This document shows, piece after piece, positions 49,320 through 58,206 of a stretch of DNA of 64,000 nucleotides. Each line of letters starts with the position of its first letter. The first letter of the stretch is position 1. The stretch is from positions 258,387 through 322,386 of the forward strand of contig NZ_KB233222.1 in the NCBI RefSeq assembly GCF_000314855.2, given 5' to 3'. This DNA is from Providencia burhodogranariea DSM 19968 (GTDB lineage: Bacteria; Pseudomonadota; Gammaproteobacteria; Enterobacterales; Enterobacteriaceae). Below the pieces are notes generated by a model. The model ran no database searches. It had not been told where the DNA came from and saw nothing but the letters and a program-made list of their open reading frames with translations. Both the position numbers and the translations under genes were made by a program.

Positions 49320-49352
49320 TATTACTCTTACCTTATACACAGGAGCTTCATC

Positions 49353-50246
49353 ATGGCAATTCAACTTGGTATCAACCCTTTGACATGGACCAATGATGAT
49401 TTACCAACTCTAGGGGCGGAAACGCCGCTGGAAACCTGTCTGACTGAAGGCCGTCAGGCAGGATTCGTCGGTTTTGAACTAGGTAACAAATTTCCACGTA
49501 AAGCAGAGATTTTAGGCCCAATTTTAGAGAAGCATGATCTTAAATTGGTTTCAGGTTGGTATTCCGGTGAATTGCTGACTCGTAGCGTAGAAGAAGAAAT
49601 TGAAGCCGTACAAGATCACTTAGCGTTGTTGCGTGACTTGGGCGCGAAAGTGCTGGTGTTTGCTGAAGTGACCAACTGTATTCATGGTGATCAAGACAAA
49701 CCCGTACATTTGCGTCCATTATTCCCAGCAGAACAATGGGAAGAGTATGGTAAAAAGCTGACTGAGTTCGCTAAATACACTTTGTCTCAAGGTGTGCAAA
49801 TTGCTTATCACCATCACATGGGAACAGTAATTGAATCAGCTGAAGATGTTGATAATCTGATGAAATACACAGGTGATGAAGTGGGTTTACTGCTTGATAC
49901 AGGTCATTTAACATTTGCAGGTGCGGATCCGGTTGAAGTGGCTAAACGTTGGGCAAAACGCATTAACCATGTTCACTGCAAAGATATTCGTGCGGATGTG
50001 CTTAAAGATGTTAAAAATCGTAAAATCAGCTTCTTGAATGCAGTATTAGCGGGTGTGTTTACTGTACCGGGCGATGGCTGTGTTGACTACCCAGCGGTCT
50101 TTAAAGTATTGAAAAATAGTCAATATGAAAATGGTTGGCTGGTGGTTGAAGCAGAACAGGATCCTGCAGTCGCTAACCCTTTGACTTATGCTACATTGGG
50201 TTATAACAATCTGCATAAATTTGCGAAAGATGCGGGTCTTATTTAA
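49353..50246 (+). CDS. iolE: IolE, myo-inosose-2 dehydratase
   Basis: Dehydrates 2-keto-myo-inositol to the trihydroxycyclohexanedione used by IolD. The 297 residues form an AP-endonuclease-2-like TIM barrel: LGINPLTWTNDDLP at the N-terminus, IAYHHHMGTVIE, LLLDTGHLTFAGADP and INHVHCKDI, with metal-binding Glu, Asp and His residues, and VVEAEQDP near the C-terminus. GGAGC precedes the ATG. It is followed by an ERIC-type element before iolB. Confidence 0.94.
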   Translation: MAIQLGINPLTWTNDDLPTLGAETPLETCLTEGRQAGFVGFELGNKFPRKAEILGPILEKHDLKLVSGWYSGELLTRSVEEEIEAVQDHLALLRDLGAKVLVFAEVTNCIHGDQDKPVHLRPLFPAEQWEEYGKKLTEFAKYTLSQGVQIAYHHHMGTVIESAEDVDNLMKYTGDEVGLLLDTGHLTFAGADPVEVAKRWAKRINHVHCKDIRADVLKDVKNRKISFLNAVLAGVFTVPGDGCVDYPAVFKVLKNSQYENGWLVVEAEQDPAVANPLTYATLGYNNLHKFAKDAGLI

Positions 50247-50271
50247 GACATAAATAAAGATATATATATTC

Positions 50272-50422
50272 GTCATACTTCAATTTGCATGGTTGTTGAG
50301 TACATTCAGCTAGCCGAGTCATATAGGTTATCGATGCTCCCCGCCTATCTGCACTTGTCGCCTACCTGCAAATAGAATTATTTAGAGTATAAAAAATAAT
50401 TTGAGTTGCAGGTAGGTGATAA
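50272..50422. repeat. ERIC element with an inverted partial copy, between iolE and iolB
   Basis: From CGTCATACTTCAATTTGCA to AATTATTTAGAGTAT (about 50272-50391) the DNA follows ERIC organisation (TTGTTGAGTACATTCAGCT, GAGTCATATAGG, ATGCTCCCCGCC, TTGTCGCC). It is immediately followed by an inverted end, AAATAATTTGAGTTGCAGG and TAGGTGATA. The two ends can pair (CCTACCTGCAA with TTGCAGGTAGG) into a long hairpin in the iol transcript between iolE and iolB. Confidence 0.75.
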
Positions 50423-50519
50423 AAGAAGCTTCCTCAATAAAGAGAGAGTCTTTTGGGTTACTAAACCAATACAATCCCTGCAACTTAAAGTATTCCTTTT
50501 AGCGGTCGAGGTAAGCAAT

Positions 50520-51353
50520 ATGTCTAAACTACTGTCGAAGTATCATTCTCCTGATGAGCATCAGCGTACTCAGCATATTACGCCTGAATCTGCTCATTGG
50601 GGATATGTCCATTTTGATGCATATGAACTAAAACAAGGCGAGTCAATTTCCTTGCCTGCATCTGAAAATGAAGTGTGTCTGGTACTGGTTGCAGGTAAAG
50701 CGACAGTGAAAACACCTGGGCACACATTTAAAAATATCGGGGATCGCATGGATCCTTTCGAGCGCAAAAAACCTTATGCAGTTTATGTCACAGCACAAGA
50801 ATCTGTCGAGGTGACTGCGGAAACAGCGCTAGAATTAGCAGTTTGCCAAGCCAAAGGTAAAGGTACATATCCAACACGTTTAATTGGGCCAGACGACATT
50901 GGTGCGGAGCAACGTGGATATGGCAACAATAAGCGTTATGTTCATAATATTCTGCCTGATAATAAGTCCGCAGATAGTTTATTGGTTGTTGAAGTCTATA
51001 CAGATGAAGGGTGCACGAGTTCTTATCCGAGCCATAAACATGATGTTGATAATGAGCCAGAAGAAACCTATCTGGAAGAGACCTATTATCATCGTTTAAA
51101 CCCATCACAGGGTTTTTGTATGCAACGAGTTTATACTGATGATCGTGAATTAGATGAGTCCATGGCCGTGTATAACAAAGACGTAGTCATGGTGCCAAAA
51201 GGGTATCACCCAATGGCAACAATAGCAGGCTACGATAGCTATTACCTCAATGTGATGGCTGGACCAACACGTAAGTGGTTATTTACGTGGGAAAAAGATC
51301 ATAACTGGATTAATAGTGAAGAGTATGCAGCGAAGCACCGTGATAAAAAATAA
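50520..51353 (+). CDS. iolB: IolB, 5-deoxy-glucuronate isomerase
   Basis: Converts 5-deoxy-glucuronate to 2-deoxy-5-keto-gluconate. The 277 residues are a bicupin: SHKHDVDNEPEETYLEETYYHRLNP holds the metal-binding histidines and glutamate, and a second motif is GYHPMATIAGYDSYYLNVMAGP. I start at 50520 (MSKLLSKYHS), eight bases after GAGG; an in-frame start at 50406 would lie inside the ERIC repeat and add a non-conserved leader. It ends the inositol cluster and has a terminator. Confidence 0.93.
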   Translation: MSKLLSKYHSPDEHQRTQHITPESAHWGYVHFDAYELKQGESISLPASENEVCLVLVAGKATVKTPGHTFKNIGDRMDPFERKKPYAVYVTAQESVEVTAETALELAVCQAKGKGTYPTRLIGPDDIGAEQRGYGNNKRYVHNILPDNKSADSLLVVEVYTDEGCTSSYPSHKHDVDNEPEETYLEETYYHRLNPSQGFCMQRVYTDDRELDESMAVYNKDVVMVPKGYHPMATIAGYDSYYLNVMAGPTRKWLFTWEKDHNWINSEEYAAKHRDKK

Positions 51354-51399
51354 TTCTTAGCCACTCTTCAAACTAAAATCAAATCTGTTGTCTATTTTT

Positions 51400-51426
51400 G
51401 CCAGTAATTTTTTACTGGCTTTTTTT
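51400..51426 (+). terminator. Rho-independent terminator of the iol operon
   Basis: GCCAGTA, loop ATTTTT, TACTGGC and seven Ts, 46 bases after the iolB stop. Confidence 0.9.
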
Positions 51427-51590
51427 ATTATTATATTAATAGCTATAACTAGCTTTATGTGGAAAATTCCAGCAATGCCAATGTTGCAAGATGTTCTGTA
51501 ATTAAAATCACATTATTAATATATTAACCTACCTGAGTGTTTTGTTTGTGTTAATTTTATGTAAATGAAAAGGTTGATCATGAGGTTAAA

Positions 51591-52703
51591 ATGAAACGCA
51601 AAACTGGTTTTTTCTTTGATGAGCATTGTTTCTGGCATAGTACAGGCCTGCATGCCACAACATTGCCTGTTGGCGGTTGGGTCCAACCTCCAGCAGGAGC
51701 TGCACATGCAGAATCGCCAGAAACTAAAAGACGATTAAAAAACCTTATGGATGTCTCTGGGTTAAGCCGTTCATTAGTTTTATCTTCAGCTGAACCCGTT
51801 AGTGAGGAAATCCTCCTAAAAATACATCCACAAGAGTATTTAACTCGCTTTAAACATCTGAGTGATAATGGCGGGGGGCTGCTTGGTAAAGAAGCGCCTC
51901 TTGGCCCAGGAAGCTATGAAATCGCTAAATTATCGGTAGGATTAGCCTGTGCAGCGGTGGAAGCAGTGCTTCAAGGTGAGTTAGATAATGCTTACAGCCT
52001 TTCTCGTCCACCCGGACATCATTGCTTACCTGATGAATCTATGGGATTTTGTTTTCTTGCCAACATACCATTAGCTATCGAACGAGCCAAAGAGCGATTC
52101 AATTTAAAACGCGTCGCTGTTATTGACTGGGATGTACATCATGGAAATGGAACTCAACATATTTTCTGGGATCGTTCAGATGTTTTGACGATTTCGCTAC
52201 ACCAAGATGGTTGTTTTCCTGCGGGTTATGGCGGTGAAGATGATATTGGTGGAGGGGAAGGAACAGGCTATAACTTGAATATACCGTTACTCGCAGGGGC
52301 TGGGCATAATAGTTATATTCATGCGATGAAACAGATAGTTATCCCAGCGTTAGAGCGTTTTAAGCCTGATTTAATTATTGTAGCAAGTGGTTATGATGCA
52401 AATGCACTAGATCCTTTAGCAAGAATGCAGCTTCATAGCGAAAGTTTTCGTGAAATGACGCAGCTTGTATTGAAGGCTGCGGATAAGCTTTGTGATGGTA
52501 AGTTAGTGCTTGTTCATGAAGGTGGCTATTCTGAAGCCTATGTACCTTTTTGTGGGCTGGTCGTTATTGAAGAAATGAGTGGTGTTCGCACAAAAGTCAC
52601 TGATCCATTATTGGATTTTATAGGTTTACAGCAACCAAGAGCTGAGTTTGAATTATTTCAGCTACAAATGTTGGATAAACTAAAAGTAAAATTTGGTTTG
52701 TAA
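51591..52703 (+). CDS. Class II histone deacetylase-like amidohydrolase
   Basis: A zinc-dependent deacetylase of the HDAC/acetylpolyamine amidohydrolase superfamily, 370 residues. It has the RPPGHHCLPDESMGFC motif with the catalytic His-His, DWDVHHGNGTQ with zinc ligands, DGCFPAGYGG, ASGYDANALDPLARM with the second zinc-binding Asp, and the VHEGGYS tyrosine region. Bacterial members deacetylate acetylpolyamines or other small N-acetyl compounds; the substrate here is unknown. It is monocistronic and follows the inositol terminator. The ATG has an A/G-rich site (GAGG about 12 bases upstream). Confidence 0.88.
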   Translation: MKRKTGFFFDEHCFWHSTGLHATTLPVGGWVQPPAGAAHAESPETKRRLKNLMDVSGLSRSLVLSSAEPVSEEILLKIHPQEYLTRFKHLSDNGGGLLGKEAPLGPGSYEIAKLSVGLACAAVEAVLQGELDNAYSLSRPPGHHCLPDESMGFCFLANIPLAIERAKERFNLKRVAVIDWDVHHGNGTQHIFWDRSDVLTISLHQDGCFPAGYGGEDDIGGGEGTGYNLNIPLLAGAGHNSYIHAMKQIVIPALERFKPDLIIVASGYDANALDPLARMQLHSESFREMTQLVLKAADKLCDGKLVLVHEGGYSEAYVPFCGLVVIEEMSGVRTKVTDPLLDFIGLQQPRAEFELFQLQMLDKLKVKFGL

Positions 52704-52754
52704 TAGCTGATATTGAGAGATCCGCCCCTAAGAATAAGGGGCGGACCTCGATTA

Positions 52755-53396
52755 TCAATAAGCAGCCGTAAATTGCTGGCGAATAAATTGTGGTGTTTCA
52801 ACTTCGTCAAGGATCGCAACAGCAAGGTCTTGGACTGAAATTTTTGCAGGAATATTGCCATTCATCAATAATTGGTTCCCCCCAAGCCTAAACGTTTCTG
52901 TACGTACACCAGATTCTAAAACAGCAGCTGGGGAAACAAATGTCCAATTTAATTCTGGCATGTTTTGCAGTATTTGTTTTAATTCCCTAACAGCTTGCGC
53001 ACCCGGCTTGATAGCCGCTGGAAAATCAGGTGAATCAATTAGGTCAACGCCTGGTGCAATCTCAAGGCTTCCAGCACCACCGACGACGACAAAGCGCTTG
53101 ATGCCTGACTGCTTAATCGCTTGTAAAATAGCGTTGTTGCCCGCGACCGTGTCTTTATATAAATTCGGGTTTTTCCAGCCGCCATTAAATGCACTGATTA
53201 CGACATCTTGCCCTTTAAGCCGAGAAGTTAACCAAGAAACATCTAAAATATCCCCCACAGCTGTTATCAAATGGGCATGTTGAGGAATTTGATTACTGTG
53301 GCGAGAAATAGCCGTAACTTGATGATGGCGAAGTAGCGCTTCTTCGACCAATACTTTGCCTACAAAACCAGTTGCACCAATAATGGATATTTTCAT
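52755..53396 (-). CDS. NAD(P)H-binding atypical short-chain dehydrogenase (YwnB/NmrA-like)
   Basis: 213 residues with the extended Rossmann motif IIGATGFVGKVLVEEAL at the N-terminus, VGDILDVSWL, the VVISAFNGGW segment, and FVVVGGAGSLEI in place of the usual active-site serine region. It lacks a clear YxxxK catalytic pair. Such proteins bind NAD(P)H and often flavin or act as redox sensors. Substrate unknown. It converges on the HDAC-like gene, with only about 50 bases between stops. Confidence 0.85.
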   Translation of the reverse strand: MKISIIGATGFVGKVLVEEALLRHHQVTAISRHSNQIPQHAHLITAVGDILDVSWLTSRLKGQDVVISAFNGGWKNPNLYKDTVAGNNAILQAIKQSGIKRFVVVGGAGSLEIAPGVDLIDSPDFPAAIKPGAQAVRELKQILQNMPELNWTFVSPAAVLESGVRTETFRLGGNQLLMNGNIPAKISVQDLAVAILDEVETPQFIRQQFTAAY

Positions 53397-53740
53397 ATTT
53401 TGCCCCGCAAGTTATTGATAATAATAAACTATAGTTTGAATCTATCGCGTTCATTGAATCAGGTTTTCTACGTAGCTCTCTTCAAGTATATCTCAACACT
53501 GATGAATTTGGTGTATCCCATTCGCACTTTACCATTAGTTACGCTCGGCCTCGTAATTTATGGTTTTATTTCAGTAATGCGAGTTTGCGAACTTTGGCTG
53601 TCTACTCAAAATATATTTTTAGTATTGGCATGATGTTTGGTTAATGCCATCAAATGATATGAGAGTGAGTAGGGTAAAGCAGACAAGAATATCGTGGAAG
53701 AGAAAGACGTCAGCCCTGATGTAACAGGGCCAATTAACCG
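53397..53740. other. Intergenic region, no gene seen
   Basis: About 340 bases between two minus-strand genes. A 77-codon plus-strand frame exists (53400-53633) but has no ribosome site and no recognisable domain. It probably holds the promoter of the SDR gene. Confidence 0.5.
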
Positions 53741-54709
53741 CTATTTGGCATTTCTAAATAGACGCAAAATAATACTGGTAATGATAGCAATCGCACCACC
53801 CAATGCAGTTTCTAATACTCTATCAAATAGCAGCATATAGGCAGGATGTCGCCAATAAATGACTTGTTCAAGCACGGAGAGAATAAAGCTGGTCGTGATA
53901 AATGTCGTAAAGGTATAACCATGATGAAAACTCATTGGTATAAGAAAAGCAAAAATGACGATAGAGGCAAGGCCAATATAAGGCATCATCGGGGTATTAA
54001 ATAAAAAGTAAAGAAAAAGAACGGCGATTAAGCTTCCAACAACTCGTTGTATAGTTATACGAATAATACTTTGGGACTTAGGGTGTAAAATAAATACGAA
54101 GGTGATGAGTGTCCAATAAAAATGGCCAAAATTAAGTAGGTGAGGAATCCCCAAGGCGAGCAATAATCCAGTAGCATAAGTCATGGAACGGGGAATTATA
54201 TTCTTTTGTAGAGTAAATAAATTTTGCTCGACTAAACTGCCGGAAATAATGTTATGGCGATGCATTTTTTTACTTAAGATATAACAGACCATTAAGGTAA
54301 CACTGCTACCAATCAAGAACCCGAAAGCAAGGCTTTTTGAGATATCAGGTAAAATAGTTCCAATGGTTGACATGACAATCATAAATTTCATTGTCAGGTC
54401 CATCACAGGGTCTGTACCGTAGAGTTGATAATAAATAAAAGAGAAAACGGCAAGATAAATATAAAAACTTGTGCCTAGACGTAAAGTATCACCGATAAAA
54501 ACGGCAACCATGATCATAGCAAGCCAAAAAGCAGTATAAATATAATTTTTATACTCTTTTGCTGCGTTGAATAAGTTAAATGCATATAAGGTTGAAAATG
54601 CTGCCCACATCGACGCTTGCACATCCATAATGATGAAAGCGGTGGCTGCGCAAAGTAACATACAGCCACTAAACATGAGACCGTCATTAATTGCTGGTAT
54701 TTTTCTCAT
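53741..54709 (-). CDS. FUSC-like inner-membrane protein (aromatic acid exporter family type)
   Basis: 322 residues with about nine to ten hydrophobic segments arranged in two similar halves (for example MLLCAATAFIIMDVQASMWAAFSTLYAF and GLLLALGIPHLLNFGHFYWTLITFVFIL followed by RITIQRVVGSLIAVLFLYFLF). The second half carries the FUSC-type pattern PKSQSIIRITIQRVVGSLIA, seen in fusaric acid and aromatic-acid efflux proteins. It lacks the large soluble domain of AaeB-type pumps, so transport activity is uncertain. It stands alone, with no membrane-fusion partner. Confidence 0.65.
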   Translation of the reverse strand: MRKIPAINDGLMFSGCMLLCAATAFIIMDVQASMWAAFSTLYAFNLFNAAKEYKNYIYTAFWLAMIMVAVFIGDTLRLGTSFYIYLAVFSFIYYQLYGTDPVMDLTMKFMIVMSTIGTILPDISKSLAFGFLIGSSVTLMVCYILSKKMHRHNIISGSLVEQNLFTLQKNIIPRSMTYATGLLLALGIPHLLNFGHFYWTLITFVFILHPKSQSIIRITIQRVVGSLIAVLFLYFLFNTPMMPYIGLASIVIFAFLIPMSFHHGYTFTTFITTSFILSVLEQVIYWRHPAYMLLFDRVLETALGGAIAIITSIILRLFRNAK

Positions 54710-54927
54710 AAAAAGACGCTCATAATTACAGTGTAACTTATTATTAATTAAAGTGAATTTATACTATCATAAATATGTACTGTGAGTCTTTCATCAATCA
54801 ATGTGATTGAAAATAGAGATAAAATTATCCTGTGCGGCATAAAACTGCCCATCGGTTTTTTTTACTAGACAAAAAATGCATAATAATCTTAAGAGCATGT
54901 CGTCAGAATTAAAAGAAGGAATAAATA

Positions 54928-55545
54928 ATGCACGTGAATCCCCATGACTTTGTCTGGATCAATAGCCTTGATGATTTACCCGTGGAATCACTACCTGCAT
55001 GGGCAATCTCTCAATGGAATACTCAATTACCCTTGGTGGTTCGTCGAGAAGTAACAGCTGAAAATAAATTATCAGTGAGCATCAGAGGGATAAAACCAGC
55101 TCAGCGTTTTGTGACTCAAATTGATAAATCTGCAATTACACATATTATGAATGTTGAGTCATTGGTAGCTAATTCACGTGAACTACAGCGCTCTATGTTT
55201 ATTGCTTTGCCTCCTGTTCAGGTTTTATTGTTATTATCTCAACATAATTGGCCGTGGGCGTGGGGTGTGACAGGTAGTTGTGCTTATACTCTGGCGACTG
55301 ATATACAAAGTATGCTTTCTGGTTGTGATCTTGATATTTTGATCCGCTGTCCTACCCGCCATGAAAAAGAAGATTTTGCTGACTTTGCCATTAAAGCCAA
55401 TACGCCGTTATGTCATATTGATATTCATGTTGAAACGCCTAAAGGCGGTTTTTCTTTAGCTGAGTGGTTTAAAAACGAGCAAGTCACTTTGCATACTCCA
55501 CAAGGTGATGTGATGACTGCTGATCCATGGGATGAAAATCTCTAA
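54928..55545 (+). CDS. mdcG: MdcG-like phosphoribosyl-dephospho-CoA transferase (malonate decarboxylase holo-ACP synthase)
   Basis: Attaches the 2'-phosphoribosyl-3'-dephospho-CoA prosthetic group to the ACP subunit of malonate decarboxylase. The 205 residues show a nucleotidyltransferase-like motif, GVTGSCAYTLATDI followed by SGCDLDILIRC with paired aspartates, preceded by WPWAWG. GAAGGAA precedes the ATG. The other mdc genes (mdcABCDE, mdcH) are not next to it, so it is an orphan here and may be a relic or serve another ACP-like protein. Confidence 0.78.
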   Translation: MHVNPHDFVWINSLDDLPVESLPAWAISQWNTQLPLVVRREVTAENKLSVSIRGIKPAQRFVTQIDKSAITHIMNVESLVANSRELQRSMFIALPPVQVLLLLSQHNWPWAWGVTGSCAYTLATDIQSMLSGCDLDILIRCPTRHEKEDFADFAIKANTPLCHIDIHVETPKGGFSLAEWFKNEQVTLHTPQGDVMTADPWDENL

Positions 55546-55654
55546 TTGATGGAGGTTTAGGCGGTCAGTGCTGTTAATCTAAGCGAATTGTTCAAATATT
55601 AATTTTGATGCTCGTGCAGATGATTTTTTTATCAACATATCATGTTCAAAAGTT

Positions 55655-55675
55655 GGCCCGCATACGGGCCCTTTT
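55655..55675. terminator. Bidirectional terminator between mdcG and the GST gene
   Basis: GGCCCG, loop CATA and CGGGCC, followed by CTTTT on the plus strand and AACTTTT on the minus strand, between the convergent genes. Confidence 0.75.
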
Positions 55676-55677
55676 AA

Positions 55678-56307
55678 TTAATGGTTAATGGTTGGCTCTT
55701 TTAGACCATCTTGTTGCCATTCTCGCATTGCAGGTAAAGCGAGCATCCGGTCAACCCATTGCTGAGCGGCATTACTCACTGGTAATTGATAACTGCGAAT
55801 TCGAAATGCAACAGGCGCATAGAAGGCATCAACAGCACTAAATTTATCCCCTGCTAACCATGGCCCACCAAATGTCGTAAAGCCTTCTTGCCATAATTGT
55901 TGAAGACGATTGAGGTCTGCTTGTAGTTCACGTGAGAGGGATCCTAGCGGCGCCTGCCTTGCACCATTCATTGGGCATTCTCTGCGCAGAGCGGTGAATC
56001 CAGAGTGCATTTCAGCACTAGCACTACGTGCCCATGCACGAGCTGCTCGATCTGATGGCCATGCTTGTGGATGGTCTTCAAACACATATTCACAGATAGC
56101 TAATGAATCCCAAACGGTTTGTTTTCCATCCACGAGACAAGGAACTAACCCAGTTGGGGAAAAGCTTTTAAACTTCTCATGACTACTTTTACCATTTTCA
56201 AAATAACAAAGATTTTCTTCAAAAGGGATATCGAGTACTTTGAGTAAAATCCAAGGACGTAAAGACCATGAAGAGTAATTTTTATTGGCTATCCAAAGTT
56301 TGTACAT
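55678..56307 (-). CDS. Glutathione S-transferase family protein
   Basis: 209 residues with an N-terminal thioredoxin-like domain (LWIANKNYSSWSLRPWILLKVL, with a Ser-rich start near the glutathione site, then GLVPCLVDGKQTVWDSLAICEYVFE) and an all-helical C-terminal domain containing GDKFSAVDAFYAPV. The VWDSLAICEY stretch matches the glutathione-binding D/E-S motif. Role probably in detoxification; substrate unknown. On the minus strand with its start near 56307. Confidence 0.85.
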   Translation of the reverse strand: MYKLWIANKNYSSWSLRPWILLKVLDIPFEENLCYFENGKSSHEKFKSFSPTGLVPCLVDGKQTVWDSLAICEYVFEDHPQAWPSDRAARAWARSASAEMHSGFTALRRECPMNGARQAPLGSLSRELQADLNRLQQLWQEGFTTFGGPWLAGDKFSAVDAFYAPVAFRIRSYQLPVSNAAQQWVDRMLALPAMREWQQDGLKEPTINH

Positions 56308-56595
56308 AGTGTGCCCTTTCTGTCTGTAGTGAAGAATTTATGGTCGAAATACGTTATGAGCATACCAATTTAAAGCTATTTTTTTGGTCTACAAATGATT
56401 TATTAGAAATAAATGAAAATTGGTCTATATTTTCTAATTATAACTTATAGCTAAAATGATGATTCTAATATTACTAATAAAATAAATAATACGGTTATTT
56501 ACAAAAAACAGGGATAACTTTATTTATATTGAATATTTTCAGATAGACAAATAATAATTAATTAAAAAAATCTATTATGTTGATAGTATTTGAAT

Positions 56596-56622
56596 ATCTT
56601 AAACAAATTATTTGTTTAAGAT
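56596..56622. promoter_or_regulatory. Perfect 12-bp-arm palindrome upstream of yceJ
   Basis: ATCTTAAACAAA, TTA and TTTGTTTAAGAT are perfectly inverted. It sits about 90 bases before the yceJ start, in a 400-base AT-rich gap that otherwise holds no gene. A palindrome this long and exact is likely an operator for a dimeric regulator of yceJI. Confidence 0.5.
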
Positions 56623-56709
56623 AGGGATAGGAATAAATGTCGAATCCCCTTATGATCACCTCAGGTTACTAAAACAAACGATTACCTGTTATTTATAAGG
56701 TTACTTATT

Positions 56710-57267
56710 ATGCAATGGAAAAATAGTGCCACACGTTATGGGCATATATCGCTGCTCATACATTGGTTGGTTGCAATTGTCGTATATGGAATGTTCGCAT
56801 TAGGTTTATGGATGGTTTCTCTTGGTTATTATGATAGTTGGTATCATCAAGCTCCTGAGATCCACAAGAGTATAGGAATTTTATTATTTATTGTTATGGC
56901 ATTTCGTGTTGTTTGGCGTTTTATTTCTCCTTCGCCTAAACCTCTCGAAAGTTATAGTCGCGTTACCAAAATTAGTTCGGCAGTTGCACAGATTTTGATT
57001 TACGTAATCTTATTTAGCATTTTGATTAGCGGATATCTAATCTCGACTGCGGATGGGCAACCAATTAGTGTCTTTGATTGGTTTGAAGTACCGGCTTTAT
57101 TTACTGGTGCAGCAACACAGGCGGATACTGCGGGTGAAATTCATCTATATCTTGCTTGGGCCGTTGTTTTGTTATCAGTTTTGCATGCCTTTGCGGCATT
57201 TAAACATCACTTTTTTGATGGTGATATTACTTTAAAAAGAATGTTGGGTTTTAATCCCGATAAATAA
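56710..57267 (+). CDS. yceJ: YceJ, cytochrome b561-family membrane protein
   Basis: A four-helix di-haem cytochrome b of the CybB/YceJ family (185 residues). Haem-ligand histidines lie in [24 protein letters not shown] and the C-terminal [23 protein letters not shown]. It probably transfers electrons from quinol to the periplasm. AAGG precedes the ATG. yceI follows after 14 bases, the same arrangement as in E. coli. Confidence 0.9.
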   Translation: MQWKNSATRYGHISLLIHWLVAIVVYGMFALGLWMVSLGYYDSWYHQAPEIHKSIGILLFIVMAFRVVWRFISPSPKPLESYSRVTKISSAVAQILIYVILFSILISGYLISTADGQPISVFDWFEVPALFTGAATQADTAGEIHLYLAWAVVLLSVLHAFAAFKHHFFDGDITLKRMLGFNPDK

Positions 57268-57281
57268 ACGTGGAGATAGAT

Positions 57282-57860
57282 ATGTTTAAGAAAACGGTTC
57301 TTGGTCTGACTACAGGTGCATTATTTTTAACAGCAGGTTCAGCATTAGCAGCAACCTACCAATTTGATAAGCAAGGTCAGCACGCATTTATCGAATTCCG
57401 TATCCAACATTTAGGTTATAGCTGGGTCTACGGTAGCTTTAAAGATTTTGATGGTAGCTTTACTTATGATGAAAAAGATCCAGCAAAAGATAAAGTTGAA
57501 GTAACGATTAAAACGGGTAGCATCGACACCAACCATGCTGAGCGTGATAAGCATATTCGTGGTGGCGACTTCTTAAATGCTGCAAAATTCCCAGAAGCAA
57601 AATTTGTTTCAACCGCGGTTAAAAAAGAAGGCGAAACCTATAAAATTACAGGTGACTTCACTCTAAATGGTGTGACTAAACCAATCACTTTAGATGCTAA
57701 ATTAATGGGCGAAGGTAAAGATCCTTGGGGTGGTTACCGTGCTGGTTTTGAAGCGCAAGGTAATATCAAACTAAAAGACTTCAATATCAAATCTGATCTT
57801 GGTCCAAAATCACAAGAAGCTGAATTGTTAATCTCTGTTGAAGGCGTACAAAATAAATAA
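57282..57860 (+). CDS. yceI: YceI, periplasmic lipocalin-like isoprenoid-binding protein
   Basis: 192 residues with a signal peptide ending SALAATYQ and the YceI-like beta-barrel: [31 protein letters not shown], the [19 protein letters not shown] motif and [16 protein letters not shown]. Homologues bind isoprenoid quinone-like molecules. I start at 57282, seven bases after GGAG, not at the ATG twelve bases earlier. Cotranscribed with yceJ and followed by a terminator. Confidence 0.92.
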   Translation: MFKKTVLGLTTGALFLTAGSALAATYQFDKQGQHAFIEFRIQHLGYSWVYGSFKDFDGSFTYDEKDPAKDKVEVTIKTGSIDTNHAERDKHIRGGDFLNAAKFPEAKFVSTAVKKEGETYKITGDFTLNGVTKPITLDAKLMGEGKDPWGGYRAGFEAQGNIKLKDFNIKSDLGPKSQEAELLISVEGVQNK

Positions 57861-57881
57861 TTGGCCTTTTTGTCAAAAAAT

Positions 57882-57918
57882 AACCTCGGTTCACTTCTGC
57901 ACCGGGGTTTTTTTATTT
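57882..57918 (+). terminator. Rho-independent terminator of yceJI
   Basis: ACCTCGGT and ACCGGGGT pair with one wobble around a short loop, followed by seven Ts, 22 bases after the yceI stop. Confidence 0.85.
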
Positions 57919-58047
57919 TTAATCTTCAAGTTCTTTCCTTTTATCCTATAGCTTGCTGACTTCATAACAGGGTAGAATACATTAAAAATCAAATGGCTTT
58001 ATATATTCTGTCTATTAAAGACAAGCCAATTGATAGTATTAATTTTT

Positions 58048-58090
58048 TATATCCAAAATAATTTGAGTTTAATGAAGGCAGTAAGTAACG
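58048..58090. repeat. ERIC-derived fragment
   Basis: TATCCAAAATAATTTGAG followed by AATGAAGGCAGTAAG matches one end of inverted ERIC-type repeats. Only this end is present. Confidence 0.35.
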
Positions 58091-58206
58091 CTATTTAGGT
58101 GAAAAAAACTAACTACATCGATAACTATGTAGTTTAGGGGCTAGCGTAACCGCCAACATACATCTTGGGTTATGAAAGGTATATCTTTTATAGGTGGGGG
58201 CGATCC

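Noticed and set aside
50406-50519. An N-terminal extension of IolB
   Set aside because: The extension is encoded by ERIC-derived DNA; GAGG is well placed for the ATG at 50520 and the protein then matches IolB length.
53400-53633. A 77-codon plus-strand frame in the SDR promoter region
   Set aside because: No ribosome binding site, no recognisable domain and start directly at the divergent gene start.
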